Shown piece after piece: positions 22,041 to 31,544 of a stretch of DNA of 64,000 bases. Under the pieces are notes generated by a model that worked only from the letters and a program-made list of their open reading frames with translations, ran no database searches and was not told where the DNA came from. Position 1 is the first letter of the stretch. The number at the start of each line of letters is the position of its first letter. The DNA is from Stenotrophomonas maltophilia (lineage in GTDB: Bacteria; Pseudomonadota; Gammaproteobacteria; Xanthomonadales; Xanthomonadaceae), in assembly GCF_004920835.1 (NCBI RefSeq), contig NZ_QFHO01000012.1, positions 58,166 through 122,165 on the forward strand, given 5' to 3'. The translations under genes and the position numbers were made by a program.

Positions 22041-24131
22041 TCAGAACCGATAGCTGATGGTGCCGCTCACCACGCGCGGGTAGCCGGCGAAGCAGTCGCC
22101 AAAGGTGCGGCACGGCGCGTAGTAGCGCTTGCCGGTGAGGTTGGTGATGTTCAACGCCATCGTCCAGTCGGTCACCTGCACTTCCATCAATGCATCGGCC
22201 AGCGTGTAGCTCGGAGTGATGATGCGCCCGCCATTGCCCAGCGACACCGTATTGCCCACATGGCGCACGCCCAGGCCCAGCCGCAGGCGTGCGGCATCAT
22301 CCAGCTGGAAACCCTTCGACACCCAGGCCGAGGCCAGGTCCTGCGGGGTGTCGTTGAGGCGCTGGCCCACTTCCAATGCGAAATTGCTGCGGCTGACCTC
22401 AGCCTCGTTGCGCGCAACGGCGGCGGTAACCGTCAGGTCGTTGGAAAACTGGAACTGGCCTTCCAGCTCCACGCCCTTGGAGCGGATCTGGCCGGTCTGC
22501 ACCACATTCAACACATTGTCCGGATCGTTGGTCTGGCGATTGGTTTCGGTGATGCGGTACGCCGCCAGCGTCAGCAGCAGGTTGCGCGCGGGTTGCCACT
22601 TGATGCCGGCCTCGGACTGGCGGCCGCGCATCGGCTTGAAGGCGCTGCCGAACAGATCCTGCCCCGACACTGGCAGGAACGATTCGCTGTAGCTCAGGTA
22701 GGGCGAAACGCCCGCACCCAGTTCGCCGATCAGCCCGGCGCGATAGGTGGTGGCGTTGTCGGTCTGGCTGGGCTGGCCTTCCGTCTTCGAGCGGGCATGG
22801 TCGCGGCGCGCGCCCAGCACCAGCGAGACACGGTCGGCCCAACGGATCTGGTCCTGCACATAGACACCCAGCTGGGTGGAGGTCTGGTCCGGCTGACGAT
22901 CCCAGCCACGCACGATCGGTGCTACCGATACCGGGGTGTAGATGTCGATCGGCGTGCCGGTGGCGTCCAGCCGCTGCAGCTGCTCCTTGTACTGGCTGTA
23001 GTCCACGCCGGCCAGCAGCAGATGCTGGAAGGCACCGGTGGCGAAGTCGAACTGCAGTGCATTGTCGGCGCTCAAGATCTGCACGTCGGGGCGGGTGCCG
23101 TAGGCGGTGCGGTTGACCACGCGCCGCTCGGCGTCGATGAAGGGGTTGGTCGGATTGCTGTAGCTGTCCACGTACATCTGCTGCAGGGTGGTCCTGCCAT
23201 CGATGTAACGCACTGCCGAGCGCAGGCTGAGCATGTCGTTGAAGCTGTGGTCGAACAGCGCGGTCAGGCTGTACACACGCGAGTCGATGCGGTCGAAGCC
23301 GGGATCGCCGATGAAGGTGGACGGGTCGAGGCGGCGTCCGGGCGGGGCCAGCAGGGTCGCGGCCAGCGGCAGGAACTGCTGGCTGGAGCCGGTCTTGTCA
23401 TGCTGGTAGCTGGCCAGCAGGGTCAAGGTGCTGCGTTCGCCGCGCCAGCTGATCGACGGTGCCAGGTAGACGCGGTCATCCTTCAATACATCGGTCTGCA
23501 TGTTCGATTCGCGCACCAGCCCGACGAAGCGGCCGGCAAGCGTGCCGGCATCGTTCAATGCGCCGCTGATGTCACCCTGCAGCTGCCTGCGGTCGAAACT
23601 GCCGAGCTGCACGCCGACCTCGCCGTTGAGGGCGCCGAAGGTCGGGCGCTTGCTCATCGCATTGATGATGCCGCCTGTGGCGCCGGCACCGTACAGCACC
23701 GAAGACGGGCCGCGCAGCACTTCCACCCGTTCCAGGCCGTAGATCTCCGGGCGGGCGAGGGGACTGAAACCGTAGCTGCGGCGCAGGCCATCCTGGTACT
23801 GCACCGGGTCCAGCCCGCGCACCGAGGTGGCGTCGTTGCGGGTATCCAGGCCCCAGGCATCGGCGGTGACGCCGGCGCTGTAGCGCAGCACTTCCTGCAG
23901 GTTGTGTGCGCCGCGATCGGTGAACAGCTGCTGGGTGACCACGCTGATTGCCTGCGGCGTCTCGGTCAGGGCGGTGTCGGTCTTGGTCGCGGTGCTGGCC
24001 CGCTCGGCCACCACCGTTACCTTGTCCAGGGTGCGCGCCGCCGGGTTGTCCTGGGCCTGGGCGAGGGCCGAGGCCAGCAGGGTGGGCAGGGCGAGCGTGT
24101 ACAGCAGCGGACGGGACGGCAGGGCGGGCAT
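22041..24131 (-). CDS. TonB-dependent ferric siderophore receptor
   Basis: A 696-residue outer-membrane receptor. Signal peptide about 1-26 (LALPTLLASALAQAQ), TonB box region LDKVTVVAERAS, plug with TETPQAISVVTQQLFTDRG and LERVEVLRGPSSVLYGAGATGGIINAMSKRP, and a barrel ending in SGTISYRF with terminal Phe. A cysteine pair in YYAPCRTFGDCFAGYPR is typical of the hydroxamate (FhuA/FoxA-like) receptor branch. A Fur-like site lies about 55 bases upstream. It stands alone: the neighbours are a convergent LysR gene and an unrelated sensor kinase. Confidence 0.9.
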   Translation of the reverse strand: MPALPSRPLLYTLALPTLLASALAQAQDNPAARTLDKVTVVAERASTATKTDTALTETPQAISVVTQQLFTDRGAHNLQEVLRYSAGVTADAWGLDTRNDATSVRGLDPVQYQDGLRRSYGFSPLARPEIYGLERVEVLRGPSSVLYGAGATGGIINAMSKRPTFGALNGEVGVQLGSFDRRQLQGDISGALNDAGTLAGRFVGLVRESNMQTDVLKDDRVYLAPSISWRGERSTLTLLASYQHDKTGSSQQFLPLAATLLAPPGRRLDPSTFIGDPGFDRIDSRVYSLTALFDHSFNDMLSLRSAVRYIDGRTTLQQMYVDSYSNPTNPFIDAERRVVNRTAYGTRPDVQILSADNALQFDFATGAFQHLLLAGVDYSQYKEQLQRLDATGTPIDIYTPVSVAPIVRGWDRQPDQTSTQLGVYVQDQIRWADRVSLVLGARRDHARSKTEGQPSQTDNATTYRAGLIGELGAGVSPYLSYSESFLPVSGQDLFGSAFKPMRGRQSEAGIKWQPARNLLLTLAAYRITETNRQTNDPDNVLNVVQTGQIRSKGVELEGQFQFSNDLTVTAAVARNEAEVSRSNFALEVGQRLNDTPQDLASAWVSKGFQLDDAARLRLGLGVRHVGNTVSLGNGGRIITPSYTLADALMEVQVTDWTMALNITNLTGKRYYAPCRTFGDCFAGYPRVVSGTISYRF

Positions 24132-24184
24132 CGGGAATGATCCGGGAAGGGCGGTGACGGCGGATTATCCGGATGCTCGTCCTC

Positions 24185-24212
24185 AAATACAAATGATTCC
24201 CAAATGCAATTG
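24185..24212 (-). promoter_or_regulatory. Fur-box-like AT-rich site upstream of the receptor
   Basis: AAATACAAATGATTCCC followed by AAATGCAATT is AT-rich within a GC-rich surround and resembles overlapping Fur half-sites (GATAATGAT-type). It lies 54-81 bases upstream of the receptor start. Confidence 0.4.
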
Positions 24213-24229
24213 ACGGTGATGAGCCCGCT

Positions 24230-25615
24230 TCAGGGCAGGCCGTCTGCGGCGCCGCGGATGCTCATCCAGGCGCCGCCGTCGGGGGTGCTGCCGGCGCGGA
24301 CACGGAAGCCGTGCAGACCGGCAATGGCGGCCACGATCGACAGCCCCAGGCCAAAGCCGGGCCCTTGCCCGGCACTGCTGCTGCCGCGGAAGAAGCGCTG
24401 GTAGATCAAGGTGCGGTCCTGCGGCGGGATGCCCGGCCCGTTGTCGATCACATCGATCCGGGGCGCGCCGTGGTCCTCCACCGCGCGCAGCAGGATGCGC
24501 CCGTGCGCAGGCGTGAACTGCAGGGCGTTGGACAGCAGGTTGGCCACCGCTTCGAACAGCAGTTCGCGATCACCGCGCAGCATCCCGATCTGCGGCGCCA
24601 CCTGCAGCTGCAGATCCTGTTGCTTCTCTTCGGCCAACGGCAGGTAGAACTGGTGCAGCTCCTGCAGCAGGTCGGCGATGTCGACCTCGTCGAAGGCCGA
24701 ACGGCGCTGGTGGCTTTCCAGCTCGGACACGCGCAGCAAGGCGGCGAAGCGCGCCATCAGCATGTCGGTCTCCGCCAGCGCCTTGTCCAGCGGGTCCGCA
24801 TGCGGGTCGTGTTCGTCCAGGCCCACGCGCATGCGGTAGAGGTGTGCACGCAGGCGCGTGAGCGGTGTACGCAGGTCATGCGCGATGCTGTCGCACACGC
24901 CTTTGACCTCGGTCATCAGCTGTTCGATGCGTTCCAGCATCGCGTTGACGATGCTCGACAGCCGGTCGATTTCATCGCGGCGGTTGGACACCGGCAGGCG
25001 CTGGCCGAGGTCGCCGGCAATGATGCGGTTGGTGGCCGCTTCGATCTGCTGGATCCGCTTCAATGGGCGCCGGCGCAGCAGATGCCAGCCCACCAGCCCG
25101 GGGATGACGGTCAGTGACACGCCCCACAGCAGTGCATCGAGGATGATGCTGTTGACCGCCATCAGCTTGCCGTTCTGGCGCACGAACACCAGTGTCCGGC
25201 CATCCCGGGTCACCACGCCGAGCGCGCTGCCACCGCTCTCGTGGCGGCCATCGACCAGCGTCCAACCCGCTACCTGATGCGAGTTGCCATCCAGCGGCAG
25301 TCCTTCGGGGATGGCCGTCAGCGGGCCCGCCATCGCCACGCCGGCCTTGTCGAACAGCCCGTACGTATACACCTGGTGCAGGTCAAAGCGCTGGCTGTCG
25401 CGCAGCGCGTCATCCAGCGCCGGCCCGTCGAAGCTCATGAACAGATGGGCGCGCTGCTGCAGGCCCGATTCGGTCAGGTCGTTCAGGTAGTCCGAGATGC
25501 GCCAGTACATCACCCCCAGCAGCAGGCTGGACCAGGCCACGAACAGGATGCAGTACAGGCCCAGCAGGCGGCTGCTGGATGAGCGCCAATGGTCAGGATT
25601 GCGCGTCGAAGACAT
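24230..25615 (-). CDS. smeSy: Sensor histidine kinase (SmeSy-like)
   Basis: A 461-residue membrane kinase. Two membrane segments (about 16-37 and 170-190) bracket a periplasmic sensor. HAMP follows, then the H-box VCDSIAHDLRTPLTRLRAHL, N-box NLLSNALQFTPA, and G-boxes VIDNGPGIP and GFGLGLSIVAAIAGLHG. The ATG at 25615 or a GTG at 25627 may be the start; both overlap the regulator gene by 23-35 bases. The pair is divergent from an RND operon lacking an outer-membrane gene, the SmeRySy-SmeYZ arrangement, on which the name rests. Confidence 0.82.
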   Translation of the reverse strand: MSSTRNPDHWRSSSSRLLGLYCILFVAWSSLLLGVMYWRISDYLNDLTESGLQQRAHLFMSFDGPALDDALRDSQRFDLHQVYTYGLFDKAGVAMAGPLTAIPEGLPLDGNSHQVAGWTLVDGRHESGGSALGVVTRDGRTLVFVRQNGKLMAVNSIILDALLWGVSLTVIPGLVGWHLLRRRPLKRIQQIEAATNRIIAGDLGQRLPVSNRRDEIDRLSSIVNAMLERIEQLMTEVKGVCDSIAHDLRTPLTRLRAHLYRMRVGLDEHDPHADPLDKALAETDMLMARFAALLRVSELESHQRRSAFDEVDIADLLQELHQFYLPLAEEKQQDLQLQVAPQIGMLRGDRELLFEAVANLLSNALQFTPAHGRILLRAVEDHGAPRIDVIDNGPGIPPQDRTLIYQRFFRGSSSAGQGPGFGLGLSIVAAIAGLHGFRVRAGSTPDGGAWMSIRGAADGLP

Positions 25616-26276
25616 AGCCGGTTCCACGTACGGTCAGGATCGGCTGCGGGCGGCCGGGTTGTTCGATGCGTTTGCGCACGCGGCCGATATGCACGTCGAT
25701 CAGGTTGGTGCCCGGATCGAAGTGGTAGCCCCAGACTTCCTGGAACAACATGGTGCGGGTGACCACCTGGCCGGCGTTGCGCACCAGGAATTCGAGCAGC
25801 TTGAACTCGGTCGGCAGCAGCGCGATTTCATGCCCGCCGCGTCGCGCCGAACGGGTCATCAGGTCCAGTTCCAGGTCACCGGCGCGCAGTACGTTGTCGA
25901 TGGCGCCAGTCGGGCCTTGGCGCCGGATCAGCACTTCCACGCGTGCAGCCATCTCATCGGAGGCGAAGGGCTTGGTCAGGTAGTCGTCGCCACCGGCGCG
26001 CAGGCCACGCACGCGTTCATCCACGTCCGACAGCGCGCTGATCATCAGCACCGGCGTGGTGATGCCTTCACGGCGCAGCGTGGTGACCAGGGCCAGCCCG
26101 TCGATGCCGGGCAGCATGCGGTCCAGGGTGATCACCGCGTAGTCGCCTGCACGTGCCAGCGCCAGGCCACGGCCGCCGTCGCTGGCCAGGTCCACGTCGA
26201 AGCCGTGGCTGCGCAGTTCAGTGGCGATTTCCTCTGCGGTGACAAGATCGTCCTCGATGGTGAGTACGCGCGGCAT
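25593..26276 (-). CDS. smeRy: OmpR-family response regulator (SmeRy-like)
   Basis: A 227-residue regulator. The receiver domain has the acidic pair EDD at 8-10, the phospho-acceptor D52 (ITLDRMLPG) and the lysine in YLTKPF; the C-terminal winged helix includes LLPTEFKLLEFLVRNAGQVVTR and NLIDVHIGRVRKRIE. MPRVLTIEDD is taken as the start because it fits the family; an ATG 10 codons earlier exists. It shares a 152-base control region with the divergent efflux operon. Confidence 0.85.
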   Translation of the reverse strand: MPRVLTIEDDLVTAEEIATELRSHGFDVDLASDGGRGLALARAGDYAVITLDRMLPGIDGLALVTTLRREGITTPVLMISALSDVDERVRGLRAGGDDYLTKPFASDEMAARVEVLIRRQGPTGAIDNVLRAGDLELDLMTRSARRGGHEIALLPTEFKLLEFLVRNAGQVVTRTMLFQEVWGYHFDPGTNLIDVHIGRVRKRIEQPGRPQPILTVRGTGYVFDAQS

Positions 26277-26428
26277 GGGCCAGTGTGCAGAGTGGGACAG
26301 GGGCATCCTCGCAATCGTGGGCAGCGACTGCAAATGAAAAATGTTTCATGCGTGATTTAGCAGGATCGTGCCGCCGCGTCTTCTATATTCGGCGCCGAAC
26401 GCTCCCCCACGCGTGGAACCTGCAGCCG

Positions 26429-27607
26429 ATGATCCCTCCGAACCCCTCCCGTCCGTACCGCGCCTGGCGGCTGCCGCGAACCGCGGGCCTGCCGCTGTTG
26501 GCGCTTGCCCTGGCCGGCCTGCTCAGCGCCTGCGGCAAGGACGCGCCCAAGCCGGGCGCCACGGCACCGGAGGTGACCGTGCTGACCCTGCGCAGTCAGC
26601 CGCTGGCACTGCAGCAGGAACTGCCCGGGCGCAGCGTCGCCTCGCAGGAATCGGATGTGCGCCCGCAGGTCGATGGCGTGCTGGTGAAGCGCCTGTTCGA
26701 GCAGGGCCAGTGGGTGAAGGCCGGGCAGCCGCTGTTCCAGATCGAGCCCGCGCTGTACCAGGCTGCGCTGAACGAGGCGCGGGCCAACCTGAAAACTGCC
26801 GAGGCCGCTGCGGTGACCGCGCGCCTGCGGGCGCAGCGCATGCAGGCGCTGGGCAAGGACCAGCTGGCCGCGCGCCAGGACGTGGATGATGCGGTGGCCG
26901 GCGACCAGCAGGCCGCCGCCGCCGCGCAGGCCGCACAGGCCGCGCGTGACACGGCCAGCACACGGCTGGGGTTTGCCACGGTGACCTCGCCGATCGCAGG
27001 CCGCATCGGCCGCGCGCTGTTCACCCCGGGTGCGCTGGTTACCTCCGGCCAGGCCGATCCACTGGCACGGGTGCAGCAGATGGACCCGATGAACGTGGAC
27101 ATCACCCAGTCCAGCAATGAGTATCTGGCACTACGCCGCGCCATCGCCGACGGTGGCGTGCAGGCCGATACTGCGCCGGTACGGCTGCGCCTGTCTGATG
27201 GCACCGACTACCCGTTGCCGGGGACGCTGGAGTTCGCCGACATCGACGTGCAGCAGGAAACCGGCAGCATCACCCTGCGTGCGCGTTTCCCCAACCCCGA
27301 TGGGCAACTGCTGCCAGGCATGTACGTGCGCGCGCTGGTGGGGCAGGGGACCCGCCAGCAGGCGCTGCTGGTGCCACAGGCTGCGGTGGATCGCAGCCCC
27401 AAGGGTGAGGCGCAGGCATGGCTGGTGGACAAGGACGGCAAGGCACGGCTGCGGCTGTTCCGCACCGCGCGTGCGATCGGCGACCAGTGGCTGGTGCTCG
27501 ATGGCCTGGCTGCCGGCGAGCAGGTGGTGGTAGCCGGCGCGCAGGGCCTGGCCGATGGCATGACGGTGCGGGTGAAGCCTGCGCCAGCTTCCACCGCGAA
27601 GGACTGA
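26429..27607 (+). CDS. smeY: RND efflux periplasmic adaptor (SmeY-like)
   Basis: A 392-residue membrane-fusion lipoprotein: signal with lipobox LLSAC at about residues 27-31, then the barrel-sandwich hybrid with PGRSVASQESDVRPQVDGVLVKRLFEQGQWVKAGQPLFQIEP, an alpha-hairpin rich in Ala and Gln, and the closing DTASTRLGFATVTSPIAGRIGRALFTPGALVT. It links the inner-membrane pump to an outer-membrane channel. It is four bases upstream of the pump gene. Naming as SmeY rests on the divergent two-component system and missing outer-membrane gene. Confidence 0.85.
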   Translation: MIPPNPSRPYRAWRLPRTAGLPLLALALAGLLSACGKDAPKPGATAPEVTVLTLRSQPLALQQELPGRSVASQESDVRPQVDGVLVKRLFEQGQWVKAGQPLFQIEPALYQAALNEARANLKTAEAAAVTARLRAQRMQALGKDQLAARQDVDDAVAGDQQAAAAAQAAQAARDTASTRLGFATVTSPIAGRIGRALFTPGALVTSGQADPLARVQQMDPMNVDITQSSNEYLALRRAIADGGVQADTAPVRLRLSDGTDYPLPGTLEFADIDVQQETGSITLRARFPNPDGQLLPGMYVRALVGQGTRQQALLVPQAAVDRSPKGEAQAWLVDKDGKARLRLFRTARAIGDQWLVLDGLAAGEQVVVAGAQGLADGMTVRVKPAPASTAKD

Positions 27608-27611
27608 GCGC

Positions 27612-30600
27612 ATGCTGCCGCGCTTCTTCATCCATCGCCCGGTATTCGCCTGGGTCCTGGCGATCTGCATCATGGCCTTCGGCACCATCGCGGTGACCCA
27701 GCTGCCGGTGGAGCAGTACCCGGACATCGCACCGCCGCAGGTCAACATCACCGCCAATTACACCGGGGCCTCGGCGCAGACGGTGGAAGACAGCGTCACC
27801 CAGGTGATCGAGCAGCAGATCAAGGGTATCGACCATCTGCTGTATTTCTCGTCCACCAGTTCCTCGTCCGGGCAGGCGCGCATCACGGTCACCTTCGACC
27901 AGAGCGCCAACCCGGATATCGCCCAGGTGCAGGTACAGAACAGCGTCAACCAGGCGATCAACCGGCTACCTCAGGAAGTGCAGCAGCAGGGTGTGACGGT
28001 CGCGAAGTCGCAGGGCGATTCGCTGATGGTGGTCTCGCTGTACGACACCAGCCGGCGCATGGAGCGGGTGGATGTTTCCGATTTCCTGGTCAGCAACGTG
28101 CAGGACCCGATCAGCCGCATTCCCGGTGTCGGCGAGATCAACGTGTTCGGCTCGGCCTACGCGATGCGCGTGTGGCTGGACCCGCACAAGCTGCGCGCCT
28201 ATGACCTGATGCCATCGGACGTGCGCAGCGCGATCCAGGCGCAGAACACCCAGGTGACTGCCGGCGAGCTGGGGGCGTTGCCGTCCAGTGCGACGCAGAG
28301 CCTCAATGCCACCGTCACCGCGCAGTCGCGCCTGCAGACTCCGGAACAGTTCCGCGCGATCATCCTGCGCACGCTGCCCAGCGGCGCGGCGGTGCACCTG
28401 GGCGACGTGGCGCGGGTCGAGATCGGCGCGGAGAATTACCAGACCAGCAGCTTCCTCAACGGCTATCCGGCTGCGGGTTTCTCGGTGACCCTGGCCTCCG
28501 GCGCCAACGCGCTGGCCACTGCCGATGCAGTACGCGCGGAGCTTGAACGGCTGCGGCCTACGTTCCCGCCCGGGCTGCAGGTGGCCTATCCACGCGACAG
28601 CACGCCGTTCGTACGGGTCTCCATCGAAGGGGTCATCCACACCCTGATCGAGGCGATCGTACTGGTCGTGGTGGTGATGTTCCTGTTCCTGCAGAACCTG
28701 CGTGCCACGCTGATCCCGGCGATCACCGTGCCGGTGGTGCTGCTGGGCACCTTCGGCGTGCTGGCCGTTGCCGGATTCACCATCAACACACTGACCCTGT
28801 TCGCGATGGTGCTGGCGATCGGCCTGCTGGTCGATGACGCGATCGTGGTGGTGGAGAACGTGGAACGCATCATCCACGAAGAGCACCTGCCGCCACGCGA
28901 GGCAACCGAGAAGTCGATGGGCGAGATCACCGGTGCACTGATCGGCATCACCGTGGTGCTCGGTGCGGTGTTCCTGCCCATGGCGCTGTTCGGTGGCTCC
29001 ACCGGCATCATCTACCGGCAGTTCTCGATCACGATTGCATCGGCCATGGCGTTGTCGGCGCTGGTCGCGCTGACCCTGACACCGGCGTTGTGCGCGACCC
29101 TGCTCAAGCCCTCGTCGGCGCAGAAGCCACCGGGGCGCTTCTTCGCCGCGTTCAACCGTGGCGTCGAACGCAGCCAGTCTGCCTACCAGGGCAGACTCGG
29201 CGGCGTCGTCTCCCGGCCGCGGCGATGGATGGCGTTCTACCTGCTGCTGGTGATCGCCATGATTGCCTTGTACGCACGCATGCCCACCGGCTTCCTGCCG
29301 GTGGAGGACCAGGGCCAGGTGACCTTCCAGTTCTCCACGCCGGAAGGCACGCCGATGGCGCGCACCGAGGCGCTGGGCGAGCAGATCAGCCGTTACTTCA
29401 TGGAGCACGAGAAGCAGAACCTGGACGTGGTGTTCGTGGTGGTCGGTCGCAACAACGCCGGTACCGGCCAGAATGCGGGGCAGGGCTTCCTGGCACTCAA
29501 GCCATGGGACGAGCGCAAGGGCGACAACACCGCAGCGGCGATCATCGCGCGCGCCAATGCCTATTTCCGCAAGCTGCCCGATGCCAAGGTCAACGTGCTG
29601 GCGCCACCGGCAGTGCGCGGCCTGGGCCAGTCCAGTGGTTTCGAACTGTGGCTGCAGGACACCAGCGCGGCCGGACGCGTGGCGTTGCAGGCTGCGCAGG
29701 AGCAGGTGGTGCGCGCGGCGGGCGAAGACGACGGGCTGACCTCCGTGCGCTTGAACGGGCTGGGCGACAAGGCCGAGCTGCGGTTGGACATCGACCACGC
29801 CCAGGCCAGTGCGCTGGGCCTGGCACAGGCCGACATCAATTCCACGCTGTCTGCCGCCTGGGGTGGCAGCTACATCAACGACTTCCTCGACCGCGGCCGG
29901 GTCAAGCGTGTCTACATGCAGGGCGACCAATCCTACCGCAGCGTGCCCGACGACATTGGCCAGTGGTACGTGCGCGGCGGCAACGGCCAGATGGCTTCGT
30001 TCGCCAGCTTTGCCAGCAGCCACTGGGCGCGTGGGCCGCAGCTGCAGCAGCGTTTCAACGGCCTGCCGGCGATGCAGATCCAGGGCAGCGCAGCCGAGGG
30101 GCGCAGCTCGGGTGAAGCGATGCAGCGCATGCAGGCGCTGGTGGCCGATCAACCCGGGTTCGACCTGCAGTGGAGTGGCCTGTCCTACCAGGAACAACTG
30201 GCCAGCAACCAGACGTTGTGGCTGTACACCGCCTCCATTGCTTTCATCTTCCTGTGCCTGGCCGCGCTTTACGAGAGCTGGACGGTGCCGGTGGCGGTGG
30301 TGCTGGTGATCCCATTGGGCGTGATCGGTACGGTGCTGGCGACCACGGCTGCGGGCTTCGTCAACGACATCTACTTCCAGGTCGGTCTGCTGACCACCAT
30401 CGGCCTGTCGGCGAAGAACGCGATCCTGATCGTTGAGTTTGCCGAAGCGCGCTATCGCGCCGGCAGTTCGGCGGTGGAAGCGGCGCTGCAGGGCGCGCGC
30501 CTGCGCCTGCGCCCGATCGTGATGACCTCACTGGCCTTCGTGGCCGGCGTGATCCCGCTGGCGCTGGCCACCGGTGCCGGTGCGGTCAGCCGCCGTGAAA

Positions 30601-30713
30601 TCGGCATGAGCGTGATCGGCGGCATGCTCTCCGGCACTGTGTTGGCGGTGGTGCTGGTGCCGTTGTTCTTCGTGCTGGTACGCCGTCTGGGACGATCACG
30701 GCTGCAGCACTGA
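27612..30713 (+). CDS. smeZ: RND multidrug efflux pump, inner-membrane subunit (SmeZ-like)
   Basis: A 1033-residue HAE1-family pump of normal length. RFFIHRPVFAWVLAICIMAFG starts TM1; the proton-relay aspartates are in GLLVDDAIVVVENVER in TM4; a typical GSTGIIYRQFSITIASAMALS and C-terminal GLSAKNAILIVEFAEARYRAG follow. It exports drugs by drug/proton antiport. There is no outer-membrane protein gene downstream (only a 57-codon frame and a GFA gene), so it must use an unlinked channel, as SmeYZ does. SmeYZ exports aminoglycosides among others in S. maltophilia. Confidence 0.88.
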   Translation: MLPRFFIHRPVFAWVLAICIMAFGTIAVTQLPVEQYPDIAPPQVNITANYTGASAQTVEDSVTQVIEQQIKGIDHLLYFSSTSSSSGQARITVTFDQSANPDIAQVQVQNSVNQAINRLPQEVQQQGVTVAKSQGDSLMVVSLYDTSRRMERVDVSDFLVSNVQDPISRIPGVGEINVFGSAYAMRVWLDPHKLRAYDLMPSDVRSAIQAQNTQVTAGELGALPSSATQSLNATVTAQSRLQTPEQFRAIILRTLPSGAAVHLGDVARVEIGAENYQTSSFLNGYPAAGFSVTLASGANALATADAVRAELERLRPTFPPGLQVAYPRDSTPFVRVSIEGVIHTLIEAIVLVVVVMFLFLQNLRATLIPAITVPVVLLGTFGVLAVAGFTINTLTLFAMVLAIGLLVDDAIVVVENVERIIHEEHLPPREATEKSMGEITGALIGITVVLGAVFLPMALFGGSTGIIYRQFSITIASAMALSALVALTLTPALCATLLKPSSAQKPPGRFFAAFNRGVERSQSAYQGRLGGVVSRPRRWMAFYLLLVIAMIALYARMPTGFLPVEDQGQVTFQFSTPEGTPMARTEALGEQISRYFMEHEKQNLDVVFVVVGRNNAGTGQNAGQGFLALKPWDERKGDNTAAAIIARANAYFRKLPDAKVNVLAPPAVRGLGQSSGFELWLQDTSAAGRVALQAAQEQVVRAAGEDDGLTSVRLNGLGDKAELRLDIDHAQASALGLAQADINSTLSAAWGGSYINDFLDRGRVKRVYMQGDQSYRSVPDDIGQWYVRGGNGQMASFASFASSHWARGPQLQQRFNGLPAMQIQGSAAEGRSSGEAMQRMQALVADQPGFDLQWSGLSYQEQLASNQTLWLYTASIAFIFLCLAALYESWTVPVAVVLVIPLGVIGTVLATTAAGFVNDIYFQVGLLTTIGLSAKNAILIVEFAEARYRAGSSAVEAALQGARLRLRPIVMTSLAFVAGVIPLALATGAGAVSRREIGMSVIGGMLSGTVLAVVLVPLFFVLVRRLGRSRLQH

Positions 30714-30813
30714 GAGTGGGCCGCGGTTGTCATCTGACTGCCGCAGGGCCCTCACCGGTTCTTTGCCCAGGCATCGCTAGCGTACAGGTCCCCGTCCCCC
30801 ACGGAGACCCGCC

Positions 30814-30987
30814 ATGTGGCTGCTCGACCATCTCTGGCCTGGCCGCAGGCCGTTACCTGCCCCGGTTGAAGCGCAGCCCCAGGCCGCGCCGAGACGGCCC
30901 TGGCTGAAGCGCCCGGTGCGCGCCGGGCGCAGTGGCATGGCACCGTGGCAGAAGGTCGCCGCACCGCCTCGGCGCACCCGCCACTAG
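30814..30987 (+). CDS. Small basic hypothetical protein
   Basis: A 57-residue frame, MWLLDHLWPGRRPLPAPVEA continuing to an Arg/Pro/Trp-rich end, with GGAG seven bases upstream of the ATG. It converges on and overlaps the GFA gene stop by four bases. Composition (Trp plus Arg) resembles a short membrane- or nucleic-acid-binding peptide, but no family is known. Confidence 0.4.
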   Translation: MWLLDHLWPGRRPLPAPVEAQPQAAPRRPWLKRPVRAGRSGMAPWQKVAAPPRRTRH

Positions 30988-31388
30988 GTGCGGCGGTCGG
31001 CCGGGTGGTTGACCCCGTCGTTGACCGGTATCACGCCCAGCGCGAACGGGTCGATGCCCTCCAGGCAGGCCACGTTGTAGCCGTACTGGTCGGGGTTGGA
31101 GCGCCGCCGGTGGTGGGTGTAGATGCCGCAGATACCGCAGAAATAGTGCTCGGCCACATGGGTGTTGAACTGGTACAGCTGCAGGTGGCCCTGCCCACGT
31201 ACCACCTGCAGGCCCTGGCGGGTGACGCTGGCGGCAATGGCGCCGCGGCGCCGGCACATCGAGCAGTCGCAGCGGCGAGGTTCGACAATACCGTCCGGCA
31301 GGTCCAGCAGCAGTTCGACCGTGCCGCAATGACAGCTGGCGCGGTGCCGGGGTTGGACCGGAACGCCGGCCACGGAAGTGATGCCCAT
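30984..31388 (-). CDS. GFA-family (glutathione-dependent formaldehyde-activating-like) protein
   Basis: A 134-residue zinc protein of the GFA fold: SCHCGTVELLLDLP, CDCSMCRRRGAI and HYFCGICGIYTHHRRR carry the zinc cysteines of the family. These proteins occur in many bacteria; whether they act on S-hydroxymethylglutathione is disputed. The neighbours do not suggest a pathway. Confidence 0.87.
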   Translation of the reverse strand: MGITSVAGVPVQPRHRASCHCGTVELLLDLPDGIVEPRRCDCSMCRRRGAIAASVTRQGLQVVRGQGHLQLYQFNTHVAEHYFCGICGIYTHHRRRSNPDQYGYNVACLEGIDPFALGVIPVNDGVNHPADRRT

Positions 31389-31544
31389 GGTTTCTCCTCG
31401 GGGATGGAACGCGACCGCAGGGCCGCTGCCGACGCTGCGCCAGCCTGCCTGAACGGACCGTAGATGCCACGGTGAACCCGCTTGTGGCTAACTATGCGGC
31501 TTCGAGACCGCGACAGGATGCCAGTGAAAGCCGCAGGACGTTGG

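Noticed and set aside
22260..24140. 626-codon plus-strand frame antisense to the siderophore receptor
   Set aside because: Mirror frame of a receptor with a signal peptide, plug and terminal Phe.
27966..30197. 743-codon open frame antisense to the RND pump gene
   Set aside because: Its translation is His/Gln/Arg-rich and matches no protein; it is the mirror of a high-GC coding frame.
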